This document shows, piece by piece, positions 26,046 to 36,483 of a stretch of 64,000 bases of DNA; within the stretch, counting starts at the first letter, position 1; each line of letters begins with the position of its first letter. The stretch is from JANJTY01 sp038257155 (GTDB lineage: Bacteria > Pseudomonadota > Gammaproteobacteria > Xanthomonadales > Xanthomonadaceae). The stretch covers positions 57,171 through 121,170 of the forward strand of contig JBBSJP010000010.1 of assembly GCA_038257155.1 (NCBI GenBank). Direction: 5' to 3'. The position numbers were made by a program, and so were the translations under genes. The notes beneath the pieces are model-generated. The model did no database searches and had not been told where the DNA came from. It was given only the letters and a program-made list of their open reading frames with translations.

Positions 26046-27196
26046 CCGAAACGAAGTCGCCAACCCGGAAATCCCAAATGCGCCTGAAAGCCGACCTCGA
26101 ACCCGTCCAGCTCGACAGCCTTGCGCAGGAGCTCGATGCCCTTCGCAGTGAAGTCGTGGCCAGCTATGGTGAGCGCGATGCGCTGCACATCCGGCGCATG
26201 GTACGTCGTGCCCAGGGCAGCGCCATTGCCGGACGCGGCCTGCTGATGTTCGGCTTCGGCCCGATCAGCTGGCTGGTTGGCGTGGCTGCACTCGCGCACG
26301 CCAAGATCCTCGAGAACATGGAGATTGGCCACAACGTCATGCACGGCCAGTACGACTGGATGAACGATCCCGAGATGAACTCGCAGACCTATGACTGGGA
26401 CATCGTCTGCGCGCGCGAGCACTGGCTGAACTCGCACAATGTCGAACACCACGACCACACCAACATCCTCGGCAAGGACCACGATTACGGCTACGGCATG
26501 CTGCGCCTCAGCGCCGAGCAGCGCTGGAGCCCCGCGGCCCTGCTGCAGCCGATCTGGTACGCGCTGCTCGCGATCCTGTTCCAGTGGGGCGTGGCGGTGC
26601 ACGACATCAAGTTCGGCCGTTTCCTGAAAGGCCGCATGAGCCGCGCCGAGCTGCGCAAGCGCGCCGCACCCTTTGTTCGCAAGGCCGGCCGGCAGTTGTT
26701 CAAGGACTACGTGTTCTTCCCCGCGCTGGCCTTTTGGAACTGGCCGCGTGTGTTGCTGGGAAACCTGTGCGCCAACCTGATCCGCAACCTGTGGACCAAT
26801 GCGATCATCTTCTGCGGCCACTTCACCGGTGACGCGCAGACCTTCACCCGCGCCGAGTCCAGCAACGAGAGCCGCGGCCAGTGGTACCTGCGCCAGATCC
26901 AGGGCTCCAGCAACCTCGAAGGCGGACGCTGGTTCCACGTGCTGAGCGGTCACCTGAGCCACCAGATCGAACATCACCTGTTCCCCGACATGCCGGCACC
27001 GCGTTACGCCGAGATCGCCCCGCGCGTGCAGGACATCTGCCGCCGCTACGGCATCCACTACAACAGCGCTGGCTTCTGGCGGCAGTACGGCTCGGTGCTG
27101 AAGCGGATCTTCGTGCATGCGTGGCCGACGCGGCGACGTGTTGCGCGTGGTGAGGGTGGGGCTACGTTGGGACTTCCTGTCAGTGAGAAGCCCTGA
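26042..27196 (+). CDS. Membrane fatty acid desaturase (DesB-like)
   Basis: 384 residues from the GTG that overlaps the previous stop (GTGA); ATG 26078 is an alternative. The three histidine boxes that bind the di-iron centre are HNVMHGQYDW, HNVEHHDHTN and HQIEHHLFP. Hydrophobic segments near GFGPISWLVGVAALAHA and ALLAILFQWGV anchor it in the membrane. It introduces cis double bonds into acyl chains, using electrons from the upstream reductase. Expression is presumably controlled by the divergent TetR protein. Confidence 0.92.
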   Translation: MTETKSPTRKSQMRLKADLEPVQLDSLAQELDALRSEVVASYGERDALHIRRMVRRAQGSAIAGRGLLMFGFGPISWLVGVAALAHAKILENMEIGHNVMHGQYDWMNDPEMNSQTYDWDIVCAREHWLNSHNVEHHDHTNILGKDHDYGYGMLRLSAEQRWSPAALLQPIWYALLAILFQWGVAVHDIKFGRFLKGRMSRAELRKRAAPFVRKAGRQLFKDYVFFPALAFWNWPRVLLGNLCANLIRNLWTNAIIFCGHFTGDAQTFTRAESSNESRGQWYLRQIQGSSNLEGGRWFHVLSGHLSHQIEHHLFPDMPAPRYAEIAPRVQDICRRYGIHYNSAGFWRQYGSVLKRIFVHAWPTRRRVARGEGGATLGLPVSEKP

Positions 27197-27645
27197 GTAG
27201 TCCGAATGGGATCGGAGTGATCAGCTCCGCGAACCCAGGAGCTCCGTGTTGGCAAACCCCGTTCGAGCTGAGGTTAGGCCAGGAAGCTCGATGTCCAGGA
27301 AAGCGTTTGGTGACTCAAACCCGCTCGTCCTGAGCGTAGGCCCGCAGGGCCGAAGTCGAAGGATTCGTTGCCGGCACTTTGACTTCGCCGGCCGTTGGCC
27401 GGCTACGCTCAGTGCGAACGGAATGGCGTGAGTGACTCAGAACACCCCGGTGCAGGCGTGGGCCTTTGCTCCGCCCTGATCCGAACCCGGGGCTTCGTGT
27501 CACCTTCTACCAATCGGAGAAGTGTCCAAGGCCGCTCGCCCATGGATGGTGGGAGCGCAAACTTCCGTCCCGCGCAGTTTGCAGTGCTGGAGTGACCGCG
27601 CGCCGCGCGGTAGATTGCTGGCCTGCACCCACATTCTCCGTTGCC
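27197..27645. other. 449-bp gap made mostly of repeat remnants
   Basis: It contains the REP pair at 27325-27420 and, at about 27485-27540, a decayed copy of the CACCTTCTCCCAAGGGAGAAGG element that is intact at 29487 and 29674. No gene is supported; ORFs here are shadows or repeat translations. Confidence 0.6.
27325..27420. repeat. REP-like inverted pair (CGTCCTGAGCGTAGG family)
   Basis: CGTCCTGAGCGTAGGCCCGC followed by AGGGCCGAAGTCGAAGGA (27325-27362) is answered by an inverted relative, TTGACTTCGCCGGCCGTTGG then CCGGCTACGCTCAG (27379-27412). Each half folds as a hairpin, and together they look like a BIME. Confidence 0.7.
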
Positions 27646-29235
27646 ATGCCCTTGACCCGCACTGCCACGTTCCTTGTGCTGTCGCTCCTGAGCGCTGCAA
27701 GCGGCTGCAGCACGCGCAGCACCGTAGTGAACGACACCGCATCGACGCGAGTCGACGTCGATGCCGCCGCCGCGACCGCGCGTTACTTCAACGCAGTGCG
27801 CGATCGTCCACCCTTGCTGGCTGCCTTTCTGCGCGAGTTTCCCAAGGGCGGCGACCTGCACAGTCACCTGTCGGGTGCGATCTATGCCGAGCGCCTGCTC
27901 GAATGGGCGATCGAGGATGGTGCCTGTATTGATGTTGCAGCGCTGAGCGCGATCCGTGGCCCCTGCAAGGCCGACGCAACGCGCATCCCTGCGGCGCAGG
28001 TGTTGACCGATCTCGAACTGCACAGCCGGCTGATCGATGCCTGGTCGGTGCGCAACTGGAATCCCGCCATGGGTCCGGGTCACGCGCGATTTTTCGGGGC
28101 GTTCGCGCGCTTCCGTGGCGCACTCGATGGCGAGCGCGGCGGCGAGATGTTGGCCGAGGTGGCAGCGCGTGCTGCCGATGGTCGGGTTTCTTATCTTGAG
28201 CTGATGTATTCGCCTGATCTGGGCAGTTCGCGCCGGCTTGCGCAGGAGCTTGCCTGGCAGGCGGACTTGCAGGCGATGCATGCCCAGGTGCGAGCTATGG
28301 GGCTCGAGGCGCTGGTCGACGAGGCGATTGCGCGGGTGGATGCCGATCTGATCGCGCAGCGTGAGCAACTGGCTTGCGCCAGCGACACCCCGGCGCCTGG
28401 CTGCAACGTCGTGGTGCGATTCCAGTATGCCGTGGGTCGGGCACGCGGCGCGGCCGAGGTTTTTGCCAGCCTGGCATTCGGATTCGAACTGGCCAGCCGC
28501 GACCCGCGCTTCGTTGCGGTCAACCTGGTGCAGCCGGAGGACTGGCCACGCGCCTTGCAGGACTATGCATTGCATATGGCCATGGTCGGCTTCCTGGCGC
28601 AGCGCCATCCGCGCGTCGGCGTCACCCTGCATGCGGGCGAGTTGGTGCCGGGCCTGGTGCAGCCGGAACATTTGCGCGGCCACATCCGGCAGGCCATCGA
28701 GGTGGCCGGCGCGCGCCGCATCGGCCACGGAGTTTCGGTCATGCACGAGGACAATCCCCACGATCTGCTGCGCAACATGGCCGAGCGAGGCGTGCTGGTG
28801 GAAGTGGCCTTGAGCAGCAACGACATCATCCTGGGCGTGCGCGGCGCCAGCCATCCCTTGTCGATCTTCCTCGAACAAGGCATACCCGTGGCCCTGGTCA
28901 CGGACGACGAAGGCGTGGCGCGCTCCAGCCTGGCCCAGGAGTTTCAGCGTGCTGTCCAGGAGCACGACCTTGACTACGCACAGCTCAAGCGCCTGGCGCG
29001 AAACTCGCTTGAACACGCCTTTGTCGAAGGCTCCAGCCTGTGGGCTGATGGGCGCCGATTCATCCCGGTGGCGGCCTGCGGAGAGAAAGCGGGCGGCTTG
29101 AAGTCGGTCGCTTGCGATGTCGCCGTCGCAGCTAGTGCACGTGCGGATCTGCAGCGTCGACTTGAGCTGCAGTTCCTTCAGTTCGAGCAAGTGCATGCGG
29201 CGCTGCCGTTGCCGGGTTTTGTCCGCCCTGACTAG
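27646..29235 (+). CDS. Adenosine deaminase-family lipoprotein
   Basis: 529 residues from ATG 27646, directly before a lipoprotein signal (MPLTRTATFLVLSLLSAASG then C). The frame is open upstream to 27466 without protein-like sequence. Metal and catalytic motifs of the amidohydrolase fold are present: GDLHSHLSG (H-x-H), VTLHAGE, RRIGHGVSV and LVTDDEGVARSSL with the conserved aspartates. It should be anchored in the envelope and may deaminate extracellular adenosine, like eukaryotic ADGF-type proteins. Cytoplasmic Add is shorter (about 340 residues), so the extra N-terminal and C-terminal parts are notable. The substrate is not proven. Confidence 0.88.
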   Translation: MPLTRTATFLVLSLLSAASGCSTRSTVVNDTASTRVDVDAAAATARYFNAVRDRPPLLAAFLREFPKGGDLHSHLSGAIYAERLLEWAIEDGACIDVAALSAIRGPCKADATRIPAAQVLTDLELHSRLIDAWSVRNWNPAMGPGHARFFGAFARFRGALDGERGGEMLAEVAARAADGRVSYLELMYSPDLGSSRRLAQELAWQADLQAMHAQVRAMGLEALVDEAIARVDADLIAQREQLACASDTPAPGCNVVVRFQYAVGRARGAAEVFASLAFGFELASRDPRFVAVNLVQPEDWPRALQDYALHMAMVGFLAQRHPRVGVTLHAGELVPGLVQPEHLRGHIRQAIEVAGARRIGHGVSVMHEDNPHDLLRNMAERGVLVEVALSSNDIILGVRGASHPLSIFLEQGIPVALVTDDEGVARSSLAQEFQRAVQEHDLDYAQLKRLARNSLEHAFVEGSSLWADGRRFIPVAACGEKAGGLKSVACDVAVAASARADLQRRLELQFLQFEQVHAALPLPGFVRPD

Positions 29236-29261
29236 ACCTGAATGCACGCAGGCTTTGGAGC

Positions 29262-29697
29262 CCCTCTCCCTGTGGGGCGAGGGGCCATGCCTGCGCGCCA
29301 CCGGCTAACCTGGCTGAGAGCGCCGAAAGCCCCTCTCCTATTGGGAGAGGGGTTGGGGAGAGGGTGCGATATCCCAGCAAATGCCTGTAACTTGCCTGAT
29401 CCATCCAGTCGCGCAGCAAGCGGCGTCAACGTTGTCGGCGCGACCATGGGCATTGATTCCAATCGCACCCTCATCCGGCGCTTCGCGCCACCTTCTCCCA
29501 AGGGAGAAGGGTCCAAAGCCCCTCTCCCCCGGGAGAGGGGTTGGGGTGAGGGTACGAGAACTCACCAAAGCCTGTGGCTTGCTGGATTCATCCAGTCGCG
29601 CAATACATGGTCAACCGTGTCGGAGGGACTAAGGGTGTCGCTTCCCATCGCACCCACATCCGGCGCTTCGCGCCACCTTCTCCCAAGGGAGAAGGAA
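29262..29697. repeat. Cluster of CCCTCTCCC / CCTTCTCCC palindromic repeats
   Basis: Copies occur at 29262-29284 (CCCCTCTCCCTGTGGGGCGA), 29331-29366 (CCCCTCTCCTATTGGGAGAG), 29467-29511 (GCGCCACCTTCTCCCAAGGG), 29519-29554 (CCCCTCTCCCCCGGGAGAGG) and 29650-29697 (GCGCCACCTTCTCCCAAGGG). Each is a short hairpin, often followed by GTTGGGG(T/A)GAGGG. They fill the 510-bp gap between two convergent genes, where they could also end transcripts. Confidence 0.75.
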
Positions 29698-29745
29698 TGA
29701 AAAAGAAAGGAGGCGCTTCCTTCTCTGAGCAGGAGAAAGAAGCCC

Positions 29746-31167
29746 TCAGCCCCCAGTCTCACCGCGCAGCCGATTGGCATCCATATACGGCCCATGCGTC
29801 GGCCGTGACAAGTACTGTCCAGCGCCACGCACAGCACGCAGATCCCCATTCACCCAGGCCAGCGTGCCGCGGGTCAGGGTGTGGCTGGCGATGCCGGTGA
29901 CGGTGCGTCCTTCGAACACGTTGAAGTCGATGTTCTGGTGATGCGTCTTGGCCGAAATCGTGCGCGAGCCCTTGGCATCCCAGACCACGAGGTCGGCATC
30001 GGCACCCACCGCAACCGCGCCTTTGCGCGGGAAAAGGTTGAAGATCTGCGCGGCATTGGTGGAGGTGACGCGCACGAATTCGCTCGGTGTGAGTCGCCCG
30101 CTGCCGACGCCGTAATGCCACAGCAGCGACATGCGGTCTTCGATGCCGGCGCAGCCGTTCGGGATGAGGGTGAAATTGTCCTTGCCCGCCGCTTTCTGCG
30201 GTGCGCAGAAGCAGCAGTGGTCGGTTGCCGTCGTGTGCAGGTGACCGGCCTGCAGGCCCTGCCACAGCGCTTCCTGGTGCGCCTTGGGGCGGAACGGCGG
30301 ACTCATCACGTGGCCGGCGGCGAATTCGAAGTCGGGATTGCGATAGACCGAGTCGTCGATCAGCAGATGCCCGGCCAGCACCTCGCCAAACACGCGCTGG
30401 CCCTCGCCGCGCGCCCGCGCGATGGCCTGCAGCGACTGGATGCAGGAGTTGTGCACGATGTAGAGCGGTGTGCCCAGCACCTCGGCAATGCGTATCGCGC
30501 GATTGGCGGCTTCGCCTTCGACGGCCGGCGGGCGCGACATCGGATGGCCTTCCGGTCCAGTGATGCCGCGCGCAACGAGCTGCTTCTGCAGGCGGAACAC
30601 CAGTTCGCCGTTCTCGGCATGCACCGTGGGCAGGGCGCCAAGCTCCAGGCAACGCATGAAGCTGTTCACCAGCACTTCGTCGTCGCACATGATGGCGTTC
30701 TTGTAGGCCATGAAGTGCTTGAAGCTGGACACGCCGTGCTGCGTGGCCAGCAGGCCCATGTCGCGGTGCACCGAGTCATCCCACCAGGTGATGGCGACAT
30801 GGAAGGCATAGTCGCCGGCGGCCTTCTCGGCCCAGCCGCGCCAGGTATTGAAGGCCTCCATGAGCGGCTGCTGCGGATTGGGAATCACGAAGTCGATGAT
30901 GCTGGTGGTGCCGCCGGCCAACCCGGCCGCGGTGCCGGTGTAGAAATCATCGCTCGCCACCGTGCCCATGAAGGGCAATTGCATATGTGTATGCGGATCG
31001 ATGCCGCCAGGCATCACCAGCTGACCGCCAGCGTCGATCACCTCGCAGCCGGCAGGCGTGTCGAGCTTCTCGCCGATCGCAGCGATATGGTCACCGACGC
31101 AGAGTACGTCGGCGCGGTAGCTGTGTTCGGCATCAACGACGGTGCCGCCGCGGATCAGGATGCTCAT
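29746..31167 (-). CDS. hydA: Dihydropyrimidinase (hydantoinase)
   Basis: 473 residues, a cyclic amidohydrolase that opens dihydrouracil or dihydrothymine to N-carbamoyl-beta-amino acids. Zinc ligands lie in GGIDPHTHMQ, the carboxylated lysine in SSFKHFMAYK, and further ligands in VHAENG and IVHNSC, with ATDHCCFC supplying the last aspartate. The length and all motifs agree with HydA/PydB. It is the most distal gene of the pyrimidine cluster on this strand. The permease and reductase genes lie upstream, interrupted by a kinase gene and a permease fragment. Confidence 0.93.
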   Translation of the reverse strand: MSILIRGGTVVDAEHSYRADVLCVGDHIAAIGEKLDTPAGCEVIDAGGQLVMPGGIDPHTHMQLPFMGTVASDDFYTGTAAGLAGGTTSIIDFVIPNPQQPLMEAFNTWRGWAEKAAGDYAFHVAITWWDDSVHRDMGLLATQHGVSSFKHFMAYKNAIMCDDEVLVNSFMRCLELGALPTVHAENGELVFRLQKQLVARGITGPEGHPMSRPPAVEGEAANRAIRIAEVLGTPLYIVHNSCIQSLQAIARARGEGQRVFGEVLAGHLLIDDSVYRNPDFEFAAGHVMSPPFRPKAHQEALWQGLQAGHLHTTATDHCCFCAPQKAAGKDNFTLIPNGCAGIEDRMSLLWHYGVGSGRLTPSEFVRVTSTNAAQIFNLFPRKGAVAVGADADLVVWDAKGSRTISAKTHHQNIDFNVFEGRTVTGIASHTLTRGTLAWVNGDLRAVRGAGQYLSRPTHGPYMDANRLRGETGG

Positions 31168-31285
31168 GCTCGTTCCACCTGCCGGGACTCAAGACCTGCA
31201 TTAAACGCAAAGCGGGTGCGATACGCAAAGGCGTCAATGAACACGAGGCAATGTAAAGCTTGGAGAACGGTAGGACCTCGTCTTG

Positions 31286-31392
31286 GTAGGTTGGCGCTGC
31301 GCGCAGCGAAGCCCAACGATGCGGAATCCAGGATCATGCCTGCGTCTACCAATCTCACGCGTTGGGCTTCGATGCGCTCAGCACCAACCTGC
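31286..31392. repeat. Intact REP pair (GTAGGTTGG family)
   Basis: GTAGGTTGGCGCTGCGCGCA then GCGAAGCCCAAC (31286-31317) and the inverted GTTGGGCTTCGATGCGCTCA then GCACCAACCTGC (31361-31392), separated by 43 bp. This is the empty-site counterpart of the pair split by the group II intron at 16128. Confidence 0.85.
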
Positions 31393-31433
31393 GAGAACAG
31401 ATTGCGCTGCGCAAATTGCCGGCGCGAGCCACT

Positions 31434-31706
31434 TCCGCTGTCTTGAGACTTCGCGCGTCGTTCGCATCCGCACAACACCAGGCACACCAGAGCCGCCACC
31501 GCCAGCCCGACAAAACACGCATAGGTAGAGATCGTGCTGAGCACGGTGGGCACTTCGGGCACGAAGCCGGATGCCTTGAGAAAGCCGGGAAGATTGGCTA
31601 GCACGGACGACCACCAGAGCGATGATGGCAGCGGGATTCCAGCCGCAATGCTAGCTGTACTCGCCTTCGAGCGGAACAGGGCATTCTTGTCGACTTCGGT
31701 GCGTCG
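31434..31706 (-). pseudogene. C-terminal fragment of an NCS1 permease
   Basis: About 91 codons read RRTEVDKNALFRSK ... LANLPGFLKASGFVPEVPTV ... ACFVGLAVAALVCLVL ... KSQDSG. They correspond to the last about 90 residues of the intact permease at 34535 (RRTELDKDALFRHD ... LPNLPGFLKAAGFVAEVPAV ... KDSG). The stop codon after DSG is lost and nothing matching the N-terminal 400 residues is present. It is therefore a decayed duplicate 3' end, diverged well beyond a recent duplication. Confidence 0.85.
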
Positions 31707-31767
31707 TAAAACAGGTTTCGATAGACGCGGTGCGCTACGTCGGGACGATGGCATGTTGCGAATGCGA

Positions 31768-34242
31768 CTAGTTCTTGGCAGGCTCTGGCGCGTCCACGCG
31801 CCGCCCATCTATCCGATCGAGCGGGTGCGCGGCAAGCTTCAGCCACTCCCCCCATCCCACCTTTCGATTGCGTTCGAACGCCAGCATGCGGCCGTCAGGC
31901 GAGACGGAAAGCCGCCCAATTCCTGCAATCCGATCACCCGACAGGTCGATTCGCTGTTCGAGTCCGGATTTGATGTCGAGTACCACGAGTTCAGCATTGT
32001 CGGGCCACAGTAGGCGCTGCGGGTCGATCCAGGCGTGCGCCCCGGAAGCGTGGGATGGAAGGCGCGCCAACAGGGTCAAGTTTCCAGCTAGAGGGTCGAT
32101 GCACACCAGCTCCTTTTCGGACTCATCGGCTCGGCTGTCTGAGGGCTGTTCCGACCACCGCTCGTGTAGGGCGCGCGTTGTCTGGTGGGGCTGTCGGTCT
32201 TGTAGGGCCGTAAAACACCGAAAGAACGAATGCCATTGTGCCTGCGCACCCAACTTGACTGCGCCCTGTACCAATCGAATCTCGGCAGCCTCGACATCGA
32301 GCAGAAATCCTCGTCGTTCCTCCCCGCTGATAGCAAACACTTGACCCGCGGGCGAAACGGCAAACTCCTTTATCGATTCCCCTGCAGGTGTGAGCCTGCG
32401 CGGTTCCGCGCCTTCGCTCACCTTCCAGAGCGCCTCCTGCCGCAGCACGATCAGGCTGCCATCCGCCAAAGGCCAACCGGCGATATCAGAATGCTCATGC
32501 TCGGGCAGAACCGAGGTGAGTTCTGCACTACCGTGGTTCCAGCGCTTCAACTCCGCACGCATGGCGCCGGGGGCGACACTGACCAGCAGATCGCCGTCGT
32601 CTCCAACAAACACCGGTCGACCGCTGATACCTATAGTGCGGGTCAGATTGTCTGGTCGACGCAGCGCAACCCGCTCAGGCGTGATGCCCAAGTCGGAGAT
32701 AAACACGTCGACGTTGCCACCCGGATTCATCACTGCGCCGAAACTCACGCGAACCATCACGACCAACGCCAGAACGGCGATAGGAGAGATCAGGAGCTGT
32801 GCGAAGGAGTTGGCAGCCAGAAACATCATCACCTGAATCAAGGTCATTGCCATGCTTTTGCGATAGGTCCAACACACCGCGTAGATGTAATAGGCATAGA
32901 CAAGCAGACCCGATATCAGGATGAAGTAGCGAAACCCCGGCGCAATCAGGTAGACCAGCACGTGCAAGCCCATGCTCACGATCGATGCCGCAGCCGTCGC
33001 GTAAAGCAAGATGGCGACAAAGTTCGCATAGCGACGGCTGCCGTCGGCGATACGAAGGCCGGCTGCTGAAACCAGAACAAGTGCAGCCATAAAGATCGGA
33101 TATATCAGGGCTTCGAACAGCGCGACCCGTCGACGCACATCGTCCAGGGCGAGGGCCTCGTGCTGATAGGCTTCAGCTACGGGCGGAAATGCCTCAATAT
33201 TGAGTTGGCCGGCCAACGAAGTGGCTGGGAGTGGCATCAGCCAATCCAGGAACACCCAGACCGACCCTACCAGAACCACCAATGGCCACGGTCTGAGAAC
33301 AAATGGAGTGTCTGCAGCCAAGCGATCTGCCGCGCTCGCCGGGTTACGCAGGATAGCGAAAAGGGTAGGCGTCTGAGGCTGATCGACACTCGTCACTGAG
33401 GCGATTGGGGAATGATTAGGCAGCTGGGCGGTGGGTCCTGAGCCTGACGCTGTGTACTTCAACAGCGCTTCCACGCGCTCAACCACGTCCCTGCCGGTGG
33501 CGGGCCGATGCTCGGGATCCTTTGCCATAAGGGCATCAAGCAGACCCTGCAAGTGGCCAAAGCGTTCTTCCAATCTTGGCACCGGGGCGGTCAGATGCTG
33601 CATCCCGATCGACCAGCCGTCCGTACCCTGAAACGGCAGCTTGCCAGTGAGCAGTTGGTACATGCTCACTCCCAAACTGTACAAATCCGAACGTCCGTCG
33701 AGCGGGTGGCCCTGTAGCTGCTCTGGGCTCATATAGTTGGGCGTACCCAGGCTGGTGCCTTCCTGAGTCAGGGAGGGCTGCCCCTCCCGTGCCCGCGCGA
33801 TGCCAAAGTCGGAGAGGACGCTGACGCCGTCCTCGCGGCGGAGGATGTTTTCTGGCTTGACGTCGCGGTGCACGACGCCCTGCCTATGGGCGTAGTCCAA
33901 GGCTTCAGCGATGTCGCGCACAACCTGCAGTACGGCCTTCGGATCACCCACCAGCTTAGGGGAGTCGGCCACGCTACCGCCGGGCTCGTTTGCCATCGCG
34001 ATATAGGGCCTGCCTTCATGCACACCGACATCGTGGATCGCGACGATGTGAGCGTGATGCAATTTCGCGGCAATCTGCGCCTCGCGCAGGAAGCGCTCGG
34101 TCGCAATAGGGTCCTCGGCCAGGTTGGGCTTCAAAACCTTCAGTACGACATCGCGGCCGAGCGAGTGCTGGCGTGCCAGGTAGCAGGTGGCCATGCCTCC
34201 TTCACCCAGCCGTCGCTCTATCGAATAACCAGAAATCTCCAC
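31768..34242 (-). CDS. Transmembrane serine/threonine protein kinase with C-terminal propeller-like domain
   Basis: 824 residues. The N-terminal Hanks-type kinase (1-265) has the P-loop LGEGGM, Lys35 (VVLKVLK), catalytic VVHRDVKPEN (Asp127), DFG at 145 and the GTPNYMSPEQ activation end. A linker leads to a polytopic membrane region resembling the Yip1 family (about 295-500, including WPLVVLVGSVWVFLDWLMPL and YFILISGLLVYAYYIYAVCW). The C-terminal 300 residues have WD40/propeller-like repeats (GDDGDLLVSVAPG, FAVSPAGQVFAISG, LSVSPDGRMLAFERN). It probably senses an envelope signal. It interrupts the pyrimidine cluster between the permease gene and the permease fragment, so a role in that pathway is doubtful. 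Confidence 0.9.
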   Translation of the reverse strand: MEISGYSIERRLGEGGMATCYLARQHSLGRDVVLKVLKPNLAEDPIATERFLREAQIAAKLHHAHIVAIHDVGVHEGRPYIAMANEPGGSVADSPKLVGDPKAVLQVVRDIAEALDYAHRQGVVHRDVKPENILRREDGVSVLSDFGIARAREGQPSLTQEGTSLGTPNYMSPEQLQGHPLDGRSDLYSLGVSMYQLLTGKLPFQGTDGWSIGMQHLTAPVPRLEERFGHLQGLLDALMAKDPEHRPATGRDVVERVEALLKYTASGSGPTAQLPNHSPIASVTSVDQPQTPTLFAILRNPASAADRLAADTPFVLRPWPLVVLVGSVWVFLDWLMPLPATSLAGQLNIEAFPPVAEAYQHEALALDDVRRRVALFEALIYPIFMAALVLVSAAGLRIADGSRRYANFVAILLYATAAASIVSMGLHVLVYLIAPGFRYFILISGLLVYAYYIYAVCWTYRKSMAMTLIQVMMFLAANSFAQLLISPIAVLALVVMVRVSFGAVMNPGGNVDVFISDLGITPERVALRRPDNLTRTIGISGRPVFVGDDGDLLVSVAPGAMRAELKRWNHGSAELTSVLPEHEHSDIAGWPLADGSLIVLRQEALWKVSEGAEPRRLTPAGESIKEFAVSPAGQVFAISGEERRGFLLDVEAAEIRLVQGAVKLGAQAQWHSFFRCFTALQDRQPHQTTRALHERWSEQPSDSRADESEKELVCIDPLAGNLTLLARLPSHASGAHAWIDPQRLLWPDNAELVVLDIKSGLEQRIDLSGDRIAGIGRLSVSPDGRMLAFERNRKVGWGEWLKLAAHPLDRIDGRRVDAPEPAKN

Positions 34243-34534
34243 GGCGCGTCCCCCTGCAGCTAACTCTTGGTCGTAAACGCGGTCTCACGCACGCAATTTA
34301 CGAAGCTCAGATGGCCCCGGATCCTGCACGCCTGTTTGGCGACAGGGCGCTAGGTCAATGGCTAATAACTTGCAGCGAACCCTTGCGATGCATTGGGGCT
34401 AAGCCTCCGCCAAAGTCGTCGGTGCTGCAAGTTGGCGGTTGCGCGTGTCGCCGTAGTGGGAGAACTTGGGTCAGCTGGGCTGATTGAACGCGCGCTGTTG
34501 GACTGGCCGCTTGGAAAGGAGTGTGAGTAGGTTG

Positions 34535-36016
<1,482 letters not shown>

Positions 36017-36063
36017 GGTGTTCGGTATTTGGCGATTATGGTTTGGATTAGAGCAACTGCAGG

Positions 36064-36460
36064 ATCAAGAGCTGCAACGCAGAGGCGCAGAGAACGCAGA
36101 GACGCGCAGAGAACAGCAAAAGAGTTGAGATAGAAAAGACAATCCCCAGAAACCGTAGATGCCGTAGCGTTCGATCGGCCGTCAGGCGCGAGCGGCACTC
36201 GCGTGGTCACGTTTCAATCGCCCTTTTCACTTCGCTCCTCCTCTCCCAAGACGTTCCGTCTTTCAACTCGTGCCTTGCTCTCGCTTCACCCCTCTCTCTA
36301 GCTCTTCTCTGCGCGTCTCTGCGTTCTCTGCGCCTCTGCGTTGCTGCTCTTGATCCAGCCTAGCTCCTGCTCCTGCTCTGGCTCTTGCTTCACCACTTTC
36401 TCTCGCTCTTCTCTGCGCGTCTCTGCGTCCTCTGCGCCTCTGCGTTGCTGCGCTTGATCA
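36064..36460. repeat. Inverted pair of CGCAGAG-rich repeats without a gene
   Basis: One plus-oriented copy (36064-36113, ATCAAGAGCTGCAACGCAGA then GGCGCAGAGAACGCAGAGAC) faces two minus-oriented copies (about 36300-36355 and 36381-36460, CTCTTCTCTGCGCGTCTCTG then CG). About 185 bp without a recognisable gene lies between. The same repeat family flanks the GxxExxY gene at 38157. This pair may be a deletion derivative or a MITE-like form. It fills the gap between preA and the permease gene. Confidence 0.8.
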
Positions 36461-36483
36461 AGCTTCGCAAAGGGGCGATCACA

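Noticed and set aside
27409..29301. 630-codon minus-strand ORF opposite the adenosine deaminase-like gene
   Set aside because: It is a shadow frame: histidine/arginine-rich with no family motifs, while the plus strand has catalytic motifs throughout.
34243..34534. Possible small gene or RNA between the kinase and permease genes
   Set aside because: Plus-strand frames here lack a ribosome-binding site and protein-like sequence, and no stable fold was obvious.
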